From Chitinophaga oryziterrae (GTDB lineage Bacteria > Bacteroidota > Bacteroidia > Chitinophagales > Chitinophagaceae): DNA of 64,000 nt. Of this stretch, positions 52,801 to 60,709 are shown piece after piece. The stretch lies in the NCBI RefSeq assembly GCF_009758125.1, contig NZ_WRXO01000004.1, positions 592,933-656,932 of the forward strand, in the 5' to 3' direction. The notes below the pieces were generated by a model. The model did not search any database and was not told the DNA's origin. It saw only the letters and a program-made list of their open reading frames with translations. Position 1 is the first letter of the stretch. Each line of letters opens with the position of its first letter. Made by a program: the position numbers and the translations under genes.

Positions 52801-53524
52801 GGAGCAGATATTCTTCCCTATAATTCTTTTGCATGATTGCGGCAACGATTTTATTCAATTTTTCCTGTCCGGTCGACTTTTTAAGTTCCTCCACTGTTTT
52901 AAAGCACATCAGCTTTCCGTCCTGTAAGTACACTATATGAGTGGTGATGTCATCAAGGTCGCTGAGTACGTGGGAAGTAATGAGAATTAGTTTTCCGTTG
53001 GCACGTTCTTTTACAATCTTATCTTTCAGGAGCTCGCTTGATACCGGGTCCAATCCCGCAGTAGGCTCATCGAGGATAAGTATATCCGGAGAAAAAAGAA
53101 AAGAAAGGCAGGCACTAATCTTCTGGCGTGTACCACCAGAAAGGCTTCGCATTGTTTTATGGTGTACGGCAGGTATGTTAAATCCTTCAATCAGTTCTTC
53201 ATCATACCTGTTACAGTCTTTCCTGATCTCTTTGAGCATCTTTATGACCTGGCGTATGGTCATGTTCTCGGGATAACGCCCTATCTGGGGCATATAGCCT
53301 ATTTGCGAGCGGTATTCCCAATGGTCCTTTACTTCGTTCCCGTTTATCCTGATCGTTCCTTTTTCCGGGATCATTAAACCCAGAATGGATTTTATCAGGG
53401 TAGTCTTTCCTGAGCCATTGGGTCCTAACAGGGAAATGGTTTGCCCGGGTTCAAAATGCAGGCTGATGTCGTCTAAAGCCTTAAACTTTCTGAAGGTTTT
53501 GGTCAGATGTGCTATTTCGATCAT
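52784..53524 (-). CDS. nosF: NosF-type ABC ATPase for nitrous oxide reductase maturation
   Basis: 246 residues with a complete nucleotide-binding domain: Walker A LLGPNGSGKTT (near residues 33-43), Q-loop GYMPQIGRYPENM, signature LSGGTRQK, Walker B LILDEPTAGLDP and switch His ITSHVLSDLDD. It drives NosY. The start overlaps nosD by 4 bases, and the end overlaps nosY by 17 bases, so the three are coupled. Confidence 0.92.
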   Translation of the reverse strand: MIEIAHLTKTFRKFKALDDISLHFEPGQTISLLGPNGSGKTTLIKSILGLMIPEKGTIRINGNEVKDHWEYRSQIGYMPQIGRYPENMTIRQVIKMLKEIRKDCNRYDEELIEGFNIPAVHHKTMRSLSGGTRQKISACLSFLFSPDILILDEPTAGLDPVSSELLKDKIVKERANGKLILITSHVLSDLDDITTHIVYLQDGKLMCFKTVEELKKSTGQEKLNKIVAAIMQKNYREEYLLHENNY

Positions 53525-54762
53525 AGTTTTAATTTTTTCATTAATGGATGATCATCTTTCAGCATATCCGGTATTATAGTGGGCATTACCTTCTCCACCT
53601 GGTCCATCATATCGGTAAGAAAGCTGCGGTACAGGATCATTGCCGGAGGTATCTTTTCCGTTATTACCGCATATACACTTACGGGGTAGTAGGAGACATC
53701 CCCTATATTATTTTTGTCCAGGTCATAGCCATCATACTTATCCCAGTAATTATTATTGAATACATTCAGCATCATGGAGCCATTAGTGGTTACGTCAAAG
53801 GAGTTACCGATAAAATTATTCTCAACAAAGTTACTCCCGCTGCAGCTTGCCTGTACACGTACTCCCCATCCGTTGTCCTCGAAAATGTTATGCCGCACGT
53901 CCACGCGTGTAGTACCTTCCATATGTATGCCTACCGTATTTTTTGTAAACCGGTTATGTTCAATTTTACTGTCGGTGATCTCTTTCAATAAAAGGCCATA
54001 CGAAGCATCTCCCCAATTGTGGACAAATTCATTGTCATGCATGATCACGCCTTTGGAGTACATAACCGCAACACCAGCGCCATTGCTCTTAAATGTATTC
54101 TGTGTATAGGTATCATTGTGGGAAAACATAAAATGCAGACCATATCGTGCATTGTCAAAAGATGTGTTAGCAGCAATATACGAGTCGGTAACAAACTCAA
54201 AATAAATGCCATCCCGGTGTCCTGATATGGAATTCCCTGTTATGGAGAGGTGAGTGGATTTCCACGCATGGATGCCATTTCCGCCGTTTATTTCATCTTT
54301 AGTGTCGGAGTGGATCATGTTATTGACGATATAACACCGGGTAGCGTTTTGCAGATAAATGCCAAATGTATTATTAATGAGCCTGTTGTTCTTTATGGTA
54401 ACACATTTTGCATTTACGATCCTGATACCCGCCATATCTGTAATAGATACTTTCCCAATATGTTGTATCTGCAAGCCCTGTATTATTACCGAATCGCTGG
54501 TAATAATAAAAACCTGGTATTTACTTTCCCCGTCTATTACCGGAAATCCTTCCCCGGTTATTGTCAGTTTTTTGGAGATGATGATATCATGTTCCCTGTA
54601 AATCCCTTTTTGCAATAATAATGTGTCGCCGCTGCGTGCATTGTCTGCAGCATGGTGGATACTGTTGGCAGCAGGATGGACTTTTATAATGGTGGCGAAA
54701 CCCGGGGTAGCGGCAGATAGCAGGAATACATGTAATAACAGGTATGAAAGTACGCGTTTCAT
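53521..54762 (-). CDS. nosD: NosD, periplasmic maturation factor of nitrous oxide reductase
   Basis: 413 residues from the ATG at 54762, which overlaps the nosL stop by 4 bases; the longer frame to 54795 is not needed. It has a signal peptide (MKRVLSYLLLHVFLLSAATPGFA), then a right-handed beta-helix built from repeats of the type VTIKNNRLINNTFGIYLQNA and SKIEHNRFTKNTVGIHMEG. NosD binds NosFY and is required to assemble the CuZ cluster. The length fits the family. Confidence 0.93.
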   Translation of the reverse strand: MKRVLSYLLLHVFLLSAATPGFATIIKVHPAANSIHHAADNARSGDTLLLQKGIYREHDIIISKKLTITGEGFPVIDGESKYQVFIITSDSVIIQGLQIQHIGKVSITDMAGIRIVNAKCVTIKNNRLINNTFGIYLQNATRCYIVNNMIHSDTKDEINGGNGIHAWKSTHLSITGNSISGHRDGIYFEFVTDSYIAANTSFDNARYGLHFMFSHNDTYTQNTFKSNGAGVAVMYSKGVIMHDNEFVHNWGDASYGLLLKEITDSKIEHNRFTKNTVGIHMEGTTRVDVRHNIFEDNGWGVRVQASCSGSNFVENNFIGNSFDVTTNGSMMLNVFNNNYWDKYDGYDLDKNNIGDVSYYPVSVYAVITEKIPPAMILYRSFLTDMMDQVEKVMPTIIPDMLKDDHPLMKKLKL

Positions 54763-55211
54763 TGGTTTATAAGTTTGGATTCCAGGTCTTGCCATTTTAA
54801 CTCGTTATTCTGCAAGTGTTCCTTAAAAGGCGCAGCTTCCCTGTCAGTTGCAAAAGCGGCAAGATTTCCGTTCATAGGTGTTTTAAATACTTCGCTATTA
54901 TGCAGGTATACCGCCTGGCGGGCATCCAGGAAACTATTATCCGGTTTGCTGTAATCACTTACAAATATCATGGTCTTTGCATTGTTGATATGCTCTTCCT
55001 CCATATATTTCAGGAGGCATGCCATATCGTCGAATTTGTAGGCTTTACCTTTCTCCGTAACCATTTCTGCTGCAAAGCGTTTATCCATTATAATCATTTT
55101 GCAATGAGTGCATGCATCATGGCCATAGTCTATCGGTTCAAACTGCTGTTGGCAGGAGGTGAGGCCCATAAGGCCGTATACAAATATTATCATCAGAAGT
55201 GCCTGCTTCAT
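54759..55211 (-). CDS. nosL: NosL, copper-binding lipoprotein for NosZ maturation
   Basis: 150 residues. Lipoprotein signal (MGLTSCQQQF). The NosL core is present: DACTHCKMIIMDKRFAAEMV with two Cys and two Met suitable for Cu(I), FDDMACLLKYMEEE, and FVSDYSKPDNSFLDARQAVY. NosL delivers copper to apo-NosZ. It overlaps the upstream membrane protein gene and the downstream nosD gene by 4 bases each. Confidence 0.93.
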   Translation of the reverse strand: MKQALLMIIFVYGLMGLTSCQQQFEPIDYGHDACTHCKMIIMDKRFAAEMVTEKGKAYKFDDMACLLKYMEEEHINNAKTMIFVSDYSKPDNSFLDARQAVYLHNSEVFKTPMNGNLAAFATDREAAPFKEHLQNNELKWQDLESKLINQ

Positions 55212-55783
55212 TTTTCATTTTTTTTCCATTCATAGATCGTCATTGAAGCCAGTAACATGCCAGCACCAATGAAAAACCAGCCGGCAATGTCAGGTTGGGA
55301 TAATACCTCAAAGTTCAGCAATTTCTTATAGCCGAATAAAGGAGGCTGGTAGGACATGCCTGGTACCCGTATTGGTGCGTGAGGATTAAGGTGATGACCG
55401 TAATTATACTCCCACATGTAGAAATCATAGAAAGAAAAGCATGCAATGACAATGAACAGGGCCGTCCATATGTAATAGTATATTTTCTTTTTAAGTAGCA
55501 GTACCAGGAATCCAAAGAGGATAAACAGGAGGATGGCTGCAGGCAGGAAGATGAATTCCCGGAAATCTTTTTTATTGATCTCCTGCATACCTATATAGTG
55601 ATTCAGCCCATTGATGATAGGCACATCGCCTTTTAGGTCATTCAGCCATATCTGCATTGATAATCCTCCCGGGTATTGTGGTGCTCTCAGATCAATCCGC
55701 CATAAGGGGAATAACCATAGTGTTGCCAGGAACAGCATAACAATCACAATACTTATTTTTCCCGGCTTAGTCAGTGTTTTCAT
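55208..55783 (-). CDS. Membrane protein of the nos operon, unknown function (NosB-like position)
   Basis: 191 residues with four predicted membrane helices (about 8-28, 75-98, 103-124, 165-185). Between them lie soluble loops with conserved-looking segments: LRAPQYPGGLSMQIWLN, YNYGHHLNPHAPIRVPGMSY and QPPLFGYKKLLNFEV. The His residues of HHLNPHAP might bind metal or haem. In clade II clusters such as that of Wolinella a membrane protein NosB of unknown role also follows nosZ; the equivalence is suggested by position only. It overlaps nosL by 4 bases. Confidence 0.7.
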   Translation of the reverse strand: MKTLTKPGKISIVIVMLFLATLWLFPLWRIDLRAPQYPGGLSMQIWLNDLKGDVPIINGLNHYIGMQEINKKDFREFIFLPAAILLFILFGFLVLLLKKKIYYYIWTALFIVIACFSFYDFYMWEYNYGHHLNPHAPIRVPGMSYQPPLFGYKKLLNFEVLSQPDIAGWFFIGAGMLLASMTIYEWKKNEK

Positions 55784-55795
55784 AATAAAGAGATA

Positions 55796-55829
55796 AAAAG
55801 GTACTACAGCTGTGGCCGCAGTACCTTTT
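55796..55829 (-). terminator. Hairpin directly after nosZ
   Basis: AAAAGGTACT (55796-55805) and AGTACCTTTT (55820-55829) are a perfect 10-bp inverted repeat with a 14-base loop. On the minus strand it ends in CCTTTTTATC, like a rho-independent terminator. It lies 11 bases after the nosZ stop and 13 bases before the next start, so it could lower expression of the maturation genes relative to cytochrome c and nosZ or protect the nosZ message. Confidence 0.7.
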
Positions 55830-55839
55830 GTAATTGATC

Positions 55840-57810
55840 TTATTTTTGTGCGCTTGTATCTGCTGTTTCACCGGTGCCGAATTTCAGGGGAGTGTTGCTC
55901 CCTTTGGGAGATACTCTCAGGTAACCTGACATTTCCTGGTGTAAGGCAGAACAGAAGTCTGTGCAATAGAATGGATAGATACCCTGTTTTTGCGGGGTGA
56001 ATTTTAAGGTAACGGTTTCCCCCGGCATAATCAGCAGTTCTGCATTGGGATTGTTCTTGATGGCGAAACCATGTGGAATATCCCAATCCTGTTCCAGGTT
56101 GGTAACATGGAAATAGATATCATCGCCCACAAATACCCCTTCAATATTATCAGGTACCAGGTGGGACCTGATGGCAGTCATATACACGTCCACCCGGTTC
56201 CCTTTGCGTACTACATTGGCTTTCTTTTCGCCCATTGTCACAAATTCATTGCCATTCTTGTTAATGTCATAGTACTTCACCTGCTTGTCTTGTATTAAAC
56301 TGGCAAGACATGCCTGCGCATAGTGGGGCTCTCCGATAGTGGGGTAGTCCAGGAGCAATTGCATTTTATCGCCGGATATATCGTATAACTGAGCAGATTG
56401 TGCCAGTTCCGGGCCGGTAGGTAAAAAGCGGTCCTTGGTTATTTTGTTGTATGCGACCAGGTATTTGCCTGATGGTTTCCTGGTATCGCCACCAGGAATC
56501 ATTAAGTGACCAACGGAATAATAAGTGGGAGCCCTGTCCAGTACTTTAAGATCCTTTAAACTCCATTTTACTACTTCTGAAGAAAGGAACATAGAAGTAT
56601 ATGCGTTTCCTTTATCATCAAATTCTGTATGCAAAGGACCCAGCCCTGGCTTTTGTACTTCGCCGTATAAGGCCGCTTCATATTTTATGATGGGTATGCC
56701 CTGGAAATCTCCTTCAAACTGTTTACTTCCGATAGCTTTTATTATTTTACTGAAGGAGAACACGGGGATCAGAGCTGCCAGTTTCCCGCTTCCGACAATG
56801 TATTCCCCGCTAGGGTCTATATCGCAGCCATGCGGGGATTTAGGGCATGGAATCATGTAGATCATGTCCGGGCAATCTTTAGGATCCAATAGTAATACAT
56901 CATGTTCTATAACGGAGGTAGCTGTTTGTTTACCTTCATCATAGGTATTATGTGCATAGTCTGCTGGTACTTTTTTGCCTTTACCTGCTTTGGCATATTC
57001 TTCTGCTTTTTTCCAGTTAACGGCAACGATATAGTCCTTATCTTTTTGTGATGCGTTCACTTCAAGCAACGTATAAGCCTGCTCAGTATTGTAACTGGAA
57101 AAGAAGAACCAGTCATGTGAGGGCCCTTTCCCTCCATGGCTCAGATCAAGGTTCATACCGGGCAATACTATCTGGAAAGCGATCGACATATTGCCGGAGT
57201 TTTTATCCACACTAATAAATGATGCGGTGCTATGGAAGTTCTGTTTAAATGAACTGATCGGTACATCTTCTGCACCTAATGGTACAGAAAAACGGGTGCC
57301 TGCTACCACATACTCCGTATTCTCTGTAATGAAAGGGGAAGAGTGGTTACCTGCACTGTTAGGTATTTGCAGGATCTCTACCGTTTTAAATGTTTTGAGA
57401 TCTATCCTGGCAATACGTGGTGTGTTATTAGCGTTGGCGAAGAGCCAGCGACCGTCCTGTTCTCCGTTTGTCTGGGATAGGTCCAGGTGGTGCTGATCGT
57501 CCCATGGGATCTGACCGTTGGTCGTGTTCAGCATGGCCTTTGTTTCTTCGCTGTAGCCATAGCCATTTTCCGGAAATACAGCAAATACCGGGATGAGCTT
57601 CAACAACCGCCCTGAAGGCAAACCGTAAACAGATACCTGTCCGTTAAAGCCTCCTGATACAAAATTGTAATACTCATCATATTTACCGGGAGCAACATAT
57701 ACTTTTGAATCAGCATCTCCTTTCACGGCAGATGTGGTGTTCTTCATTTTACAGCTTTGCACGAATGCTACTGAAGCGACAAGGCAAAGCGGAAGGAATA
57801 TTCTTTTCAT
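55840..57810 (-). CDS. nosZ: Clade II (Sec-type) nitrous oxide reductase NosZ, predicted lipoprotein
   Basis: 656 residues from the ATG at 57810; the open frame to 57927 overlaps the upstream cytochrome gene and lacks a signal. Export is by a Sec-type lipoprotein signal (VASVAFVQSCKMK), not by Tat. The beta-propeller carries the His ligands of the CuZ cluster (DDQHHLDLSQ, LSHGGKGPSHDWF, KSPHGCDIDPSG, LHTEFDDKG, GHLMIPGG, EPHYAQACLA). The C-terminal cupredoxin domain binds CuA: WDIPHGF, FYCTDFCSALHQEMSGYL. It reduces N2O to N2 in the periplasm. It starts 19 bases after the cytochrome c stop. Confidence 0.96.
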   Translation of the reverse strand: MKRIFLPLCLVASVAFVQSCKMKNTTSAVKGDADSKVYVAPGKYDEYYNFVSGGFNGQVSVYGLPSGRLLKLIPVFAVFPENGYGYSEETKAMLNTTNGQIPWDDQHHLDLSQTNGEQDGRWLFANANNTPRIARIDLKTFKTVEILQIPNSAGNHSSPFITENTEYVVAGTRFSVPLGAEDVPISSFKQNFHSTASFISVDKNSGNMSIAFQIVLPGMNLDLSHGGKGPSHDWFFFSSYNTEQAYTLLEVNASQKDKDYIVAVNWKKAEEYAKAGKGKKVPADYAHNTYDEGKQTATSVIEHDVLLLDPKDCPDMIYMIPCPKSPHGCDIDPSGEYIVGSGKLAALIPVFSFSKIIKAIGSKQFEGDFQGIPIIKYEAALYGEVQKPGLGPLHTEFDDKGNAYTSMFLSSEVVKWSLKDLKVLDRAPTYYSVGHLMIPGGDTRKPSGKYLVAYNKITKDRFLPTGPELAQSAQLYDISGDKMQLLLDYPTIGEPHYAQACLASLIQDKQVKYYDINKNGNEFVTMGEKKANVVRKGNRVDVYMTAIRSHLVPDNIEGVFVGDDIYFHVTNLEQDWDIPHGFAIKNNPNAELLIMPGETVTLKFTPQKQGIYPFYCTDFCSALHQEMSGYLRVSPKGSNTPLKFGTGETADTSAQK

Positions 57811-57829
57811 AAAAAAAAAGTATGTATTA

Positions 57830-58333
57830 TTAATTCTTACCATCGTTATCCCGCATGAATTCCAGCACATCCCTGGCCTCCTCATCACTGAGATGCTGGT
57901 TAGGCATACGTACCATACACTGTTCAAGCATGGCCTGGGCAGCAGGGTCTTTATCGATCATCTCATCTGTATTGGTCACAAAATTCATGATCCATTCAGG
58001 CTTTCTTCTGTCTGTAACACCTTTCCAGCCAGGACCTACCAGTTTTTCTCCGGTAACCTTATGACATGCGCTGCATTTTACATCGTATACTGCTTTCCCC
58101 TTAGCCAGCATTGCCTTGTCCAGCGGGTGAGTAAGCTTTACTTCGGTAAACTTTCCTTTCCCTTTGGCATCTGTAAGTGCCTGGTCTGCGGTTTTATCTT
58201 TGGGGGCTACCATACTGGAATCGCCTGCTGCATTACCGGAAGAGGATTGGGAACCGGAATCCGATCCGGATCCGCAACTGTAAATGAGAAGGCTTGTAAT
58301 AACTATTGATGCTAAAAGATGTACTTGCTTCAT
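57830..58333 (-). CDS. c-type cytochrome lipoprotein, probable electron donor to NosZ
   Basis: 167 residues. Lipoprotein signal (TSLLIYSCGSG) and a Ser/Gly-rich linker of ~25 residues, then a single haem c domain with CSACH (Cys-x2-Cys-His), GPGWKGVTDRRKPEW and VRMPNQ whose Met is the likely sixth haem ligand, ending in LSDEEARDVLEFMRDN. It is the first gene of the nos operon, 19 bases before nosZ. It is therefore the natural donor, in place of the NosC/G/H chain of other clade II clusters, which is not encoded here. Confidence 0.9.
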   Translation of the reverse strand: MKQVHLLASIVITSLLIYSCGSGSDSGSQSSSGNAAGDSSMVAPKDKTADQALTDAKGKGKFTEVKLTHPLDKAMLAKGKAVYDVKCSACHKVTGEKLVGPGWKGVTDRRKPEWIMNFVTNTDEMIDKDPAAQAMLEQCMVRMPNQHLSDEEARDVLEFMRDNDGKN

Positions 58334-58499
58334 AACTGAATTTTTAGGATTTAAAGCTTTTATAATTTATTATTAAGAGAAAACGGATCATAATGAAAGG
58401 ATATAATATTTCTTAAAAGGATAATACAGGCTAGAAGTATTGCGATGCAAATTATCGCCAGTTAACGAGGAATGTGTTGCTTGTTGTCAGTTGGGGAAA

Positions 58500-58511
58500 T
58501 GATCTTAATCA
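58500..58511. promoter_or_regulatory. FNR/CRP-type site 1 upstream of the nos operon
   Basis: TGAT-CTTA-ATCA, extended to ATGAT/ATCAT, matches the core of the FNR/CRP family consensus TTGAT-N4-ATCAA. It is centred about 172 bases upstream of the cytochrome c start. Anaerobic or NO control by an FNR-like protein is the usual reading for nos genes. Confidence 0.55.
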
Positions 58512-58553
58512 TTATTTTATATACTTAGATAGGTAATAATTAGTCGCATAATA

Positions 58554-58565
58554 TGATCTATATCA
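58554..58565. promoter_or_regulatory. FNR/CRP-type site 2 upstream of the nos operon
   Basis: TGAT-CTAT-ATCA with flanks giving 7-bp arms ATATGAT/ATCATAT. It has the same core and spacer length as site 1, and the centres are 54 bases apart, close to five helical turns. The repetition strengthens both calls. Confidence 0.55.
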
Positions 58566-58863
58566 TATTTTATGGCAGTATTAGCCGTGGGGTATCTTTT
58601 TATGGAATAAACACTTTTATGATGGAAATTGTTGAAGAGCCCCTGTTTTTATTCCGCAAAGCACCGGGGTAGTAGGGTATAACTTTTTTTAATGCTTCCT
58701 CTGCCGCCATATCAGAGGTGGTCACTAACTGAGCAGATGGTTAATGACATCTGCATAATTGTGATTGAGCGAATAAAAAGGGGAATTTCGTTAATTATGT
58801 AACGATATATGATCATGGTAAAATGGTGTCACTTATCAGTACGATAATCGTTCCAAACATCAG

Positions 58864-59643
58864 TTATCCTTTTTCCTTCCGGAAATATAAATTCAGGAAG
58901 CCTGATAAGAGTGACAGCACAAAGCTTACTAAAGAAACCATATACATCAGACCTAATGAATAATGTTCATTAGAATGATCCATTGAGAACATAAACAATG
59001 GGAATAAATAAGGAGAATAGAGATGGTTTTTGACCCATCCTCCTAATAGCAGACATCCAATCAGCAAACTCAATCCGATTCCCAGCGGTATCATAAAATT
59101 CCTGAACCTTACACTCAACCAATATTGAATGGCACTGACTGCCAATATGCCAATATATACCCTTATCGAAATAATAAGCATCTGATACCAGGGAATAGGG
59201 AGCTGGAAGAAATTATGTACCCCTTTTAGCAGAAACAGGAGCACTGCAGCAATCAGGCAAAACAGGTTGAAACACAGGAAGTAAAAAATGATCATCACCT
59301 GAACCACTATGAACTTGGAAAAGAATATATCGGCATAAGATCTTGGCAAAGCATAGAGCTGTTTCCATGCGTTATTCCTGTATTCAGTTTGTGCGATCGA
59401 ATTATTAAGCAGAATAACGTACATAGGCAGCATCACAGCCGCTGTATCTTTCCAATTGATCATCAGGAAAAAATGCCAGGAATCACGATGCATCATCATC
59501 CCATAGAGCTCATCACTTACCATACAGGAAATAATTTTCATGATGGGTGTTAAGGATGCTATCAGCAAGGTTAACCCAAAGAGAGAAGTGTGCCTGTATT
59601 TTAACCATTCTGTCTTTATACCCAGTAAAAAAGAATACTTCAT
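58864..59643 (-). CDS. ABC transporter permease (ABC-2 type)
   Basis: 259 residues with six predicted membrane helices. The N-terminal LGIKTEWLKYRHTSLFGLTLL and YRNNAWKQLYALPRSYADIFFSK are typical of lantibiotic/bacitracin-immunity-like and similar ABC-2 permeases. It starts 3 bases after the ATPase gene. With the ATPase and the divergent two-component genes it resembles antimicrobial-sensing export modules; the substrate is not known. Confidence 0.82.
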   Translation of the reverse strand: MKYSFLLGIKTEWLKYRHTSLFGLTLLIASLTPIMKIISCMVSDELYGMMMHRDSWHFFLMINWKDTAAVMLPMYVILLNNSIAQTEYRNNAWKQLYALPRSYADIFFSKFIVVQVMIIFYFLCFNLFCLIAAVLLFLLKGVHNFFQLPIPWYQMLIISIRVYIGILAVSAIQYWLSVRFRNFMIPLGIGLSLLIGCLLLGGWVKNHLYSPYLFPLFMFSMDHSNEHYSLGLMYMVSLVSFVLSLLSGFLNLYFRKEKG

Positions 59644-59646
59644 ATG

Positions 59647-60555
59647 TTACGCTGTTATTATTTGAACAAATAATGCCTCCAGGTCGTTTTGAATTACCTT
59701 TAGGTTATATACCCGGACACCCTGTTTTACCAATAAGTCATTCGCTGCGGCCACCTGTTCTTTTTTATTACATATAACCTGTAATGTATTGCGACCAGCA
59801 GTAGTGAAAGAAAACAGTTGTGCTAACGCTGTTTTGGCATTTTCAAGGTCGTCTACTTCTATTTCGATGATAGTCCGATCCGATTGTAATTGATGGAGTT
59901 CCGGTAATGTTCCCTGAAACAGTAATTTCCCTTTATGGATAATTCCTACATCAGTCGCAATCTTTTCCACTTCTGCTAATAGATGACTGGAAATCAGGAT
60001 CGTTTTGCCAAATTCCCGGTTTAAATGCAGTAGCAGGTTTCTCATCTCGATGATCCCATTTGGATCCAGGCCATTGGCAGGTTCATCAAGTATCAATAGC
60101 TCCGGATTATGTAACAGAGCAATAGCAATTGCCAGTCTTTGTTTCATACCCAGTGAATAATCTTTTGATTTCTTATTTCCAACATCATTAAGACCAACCA
60201 TCTCTAATACTTCATGCACTCTTTTTTGCCCGCATTTGTAAGCAAGCCTGTATATTTCCAGGTTCTCCCGGGCATTAAGATGAAGGTATATGGAGGGTTG
60301 TTCAATCAGGGAGCCGATTCCTTCAAGGGCTGCTATTCTGTGGCGCTCAAAATCATCGCCAAAAACACGAATGACCCCGGTTTGTTTTTTTAATAAGCCT
60401 AGAATTAGCCGTAGTGTAGTTGTTTTGCCAGCTCCATTGGGGCCAAGAAATCCGTAAATACTTCCGTTTGGGATCAACAGGGAAACATCATCCAATACTA
60501 ATTGTTTTCCGAAATGATGAGATAAATTTTCAACCTGTACAATGTATGAATTCAT
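59647..60555 (-). CDS. ABC transporter ATP-binding protein
   Basis: 302 residues from the ATG at 60555 (MNSYIVQVENLSHHFGKQ); the open frame to 60672 extends into the divergent promoter region. Walker A FLGPNGAGKTT, Q-loop LIEQPSIY, signature YSLGMKQRL, Walker B LLILDEPANGLDPNG and SSHLLAEVEK are all present. The C-terminal ~80 residues form the extra domain of drug-exporter ATPases. The signature has YSLGM instead of LSGGQ, as in many BcrA-type proteins. It pairs with the permease and is divergent from the histidine kinase gene. Confidence 0.92.
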   Translation of the reverse strand: MNSYIVQVENLSHHFGKQLVLDDVSLLIPNGSIYGFLGPNGAGKTTTLRLILGLLKKQTGVIRVFGDDFERHRIAALEGIGSLIEQPSIYLHLNARENLEIYRLAYKCGQKRVHEVLEMVGLNDVGNKKSKDYSLGMKQRLAIAIALLHNPELLILDEPANGLDPNGIIEMRNLLLHLNREFGKTILISSHLLAEVEKIATDVGIIHKGKLLFQGTLPELHQLQSDRTIIEIEVDDLENAKTALAQLFSFTTAGRNTLQVICNKKEQVAAANDLLVKQGVRVYNLKVIQNDLEALFVQIITA

Positions 60556-60709
60556 TATAATGATTTTATTAACAAGACAAAATTGTCGATAAGCAACAAC
60601 ATAAAAAGTAAAATTCAACCAACCGGATGAACGGATCAACCAACAGCTTATCCCGATCAAGGAACACAACATATTTTTTCGGAAGAAGGTTACTCGTTAA
60701 CTTTAGTCA

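Larger units (their letters stand above)
58334..58863. other. 530-base regulatory region upstream of the nos operon
   Basis: No gene is present between the cytochrome c start and the ABC permease end. It contains two FNR/CRP-like palindromes (listed separately). On the minus strand CAAATTA at 58448-58454 reads TAATTTG, a partial -7 element. If used, the first palindrome would lie about 62 bases upstream of the start site, a known activator spacing, but this is speculative. The part 58566-58863 shows nothing else that I can support. Confidence 0.5.

Noticed and set aside
54762..54795. Longer start for nosD
   Set aside because: The start at 54762 gives a clean signal peptide and the usual 4-base overlap with nosL.
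57810..57927. Longer start for nosZ
   Set aside because: It would overlap the cytochrome c gene and place 39 unrelated residues before a lipoprotein signal.
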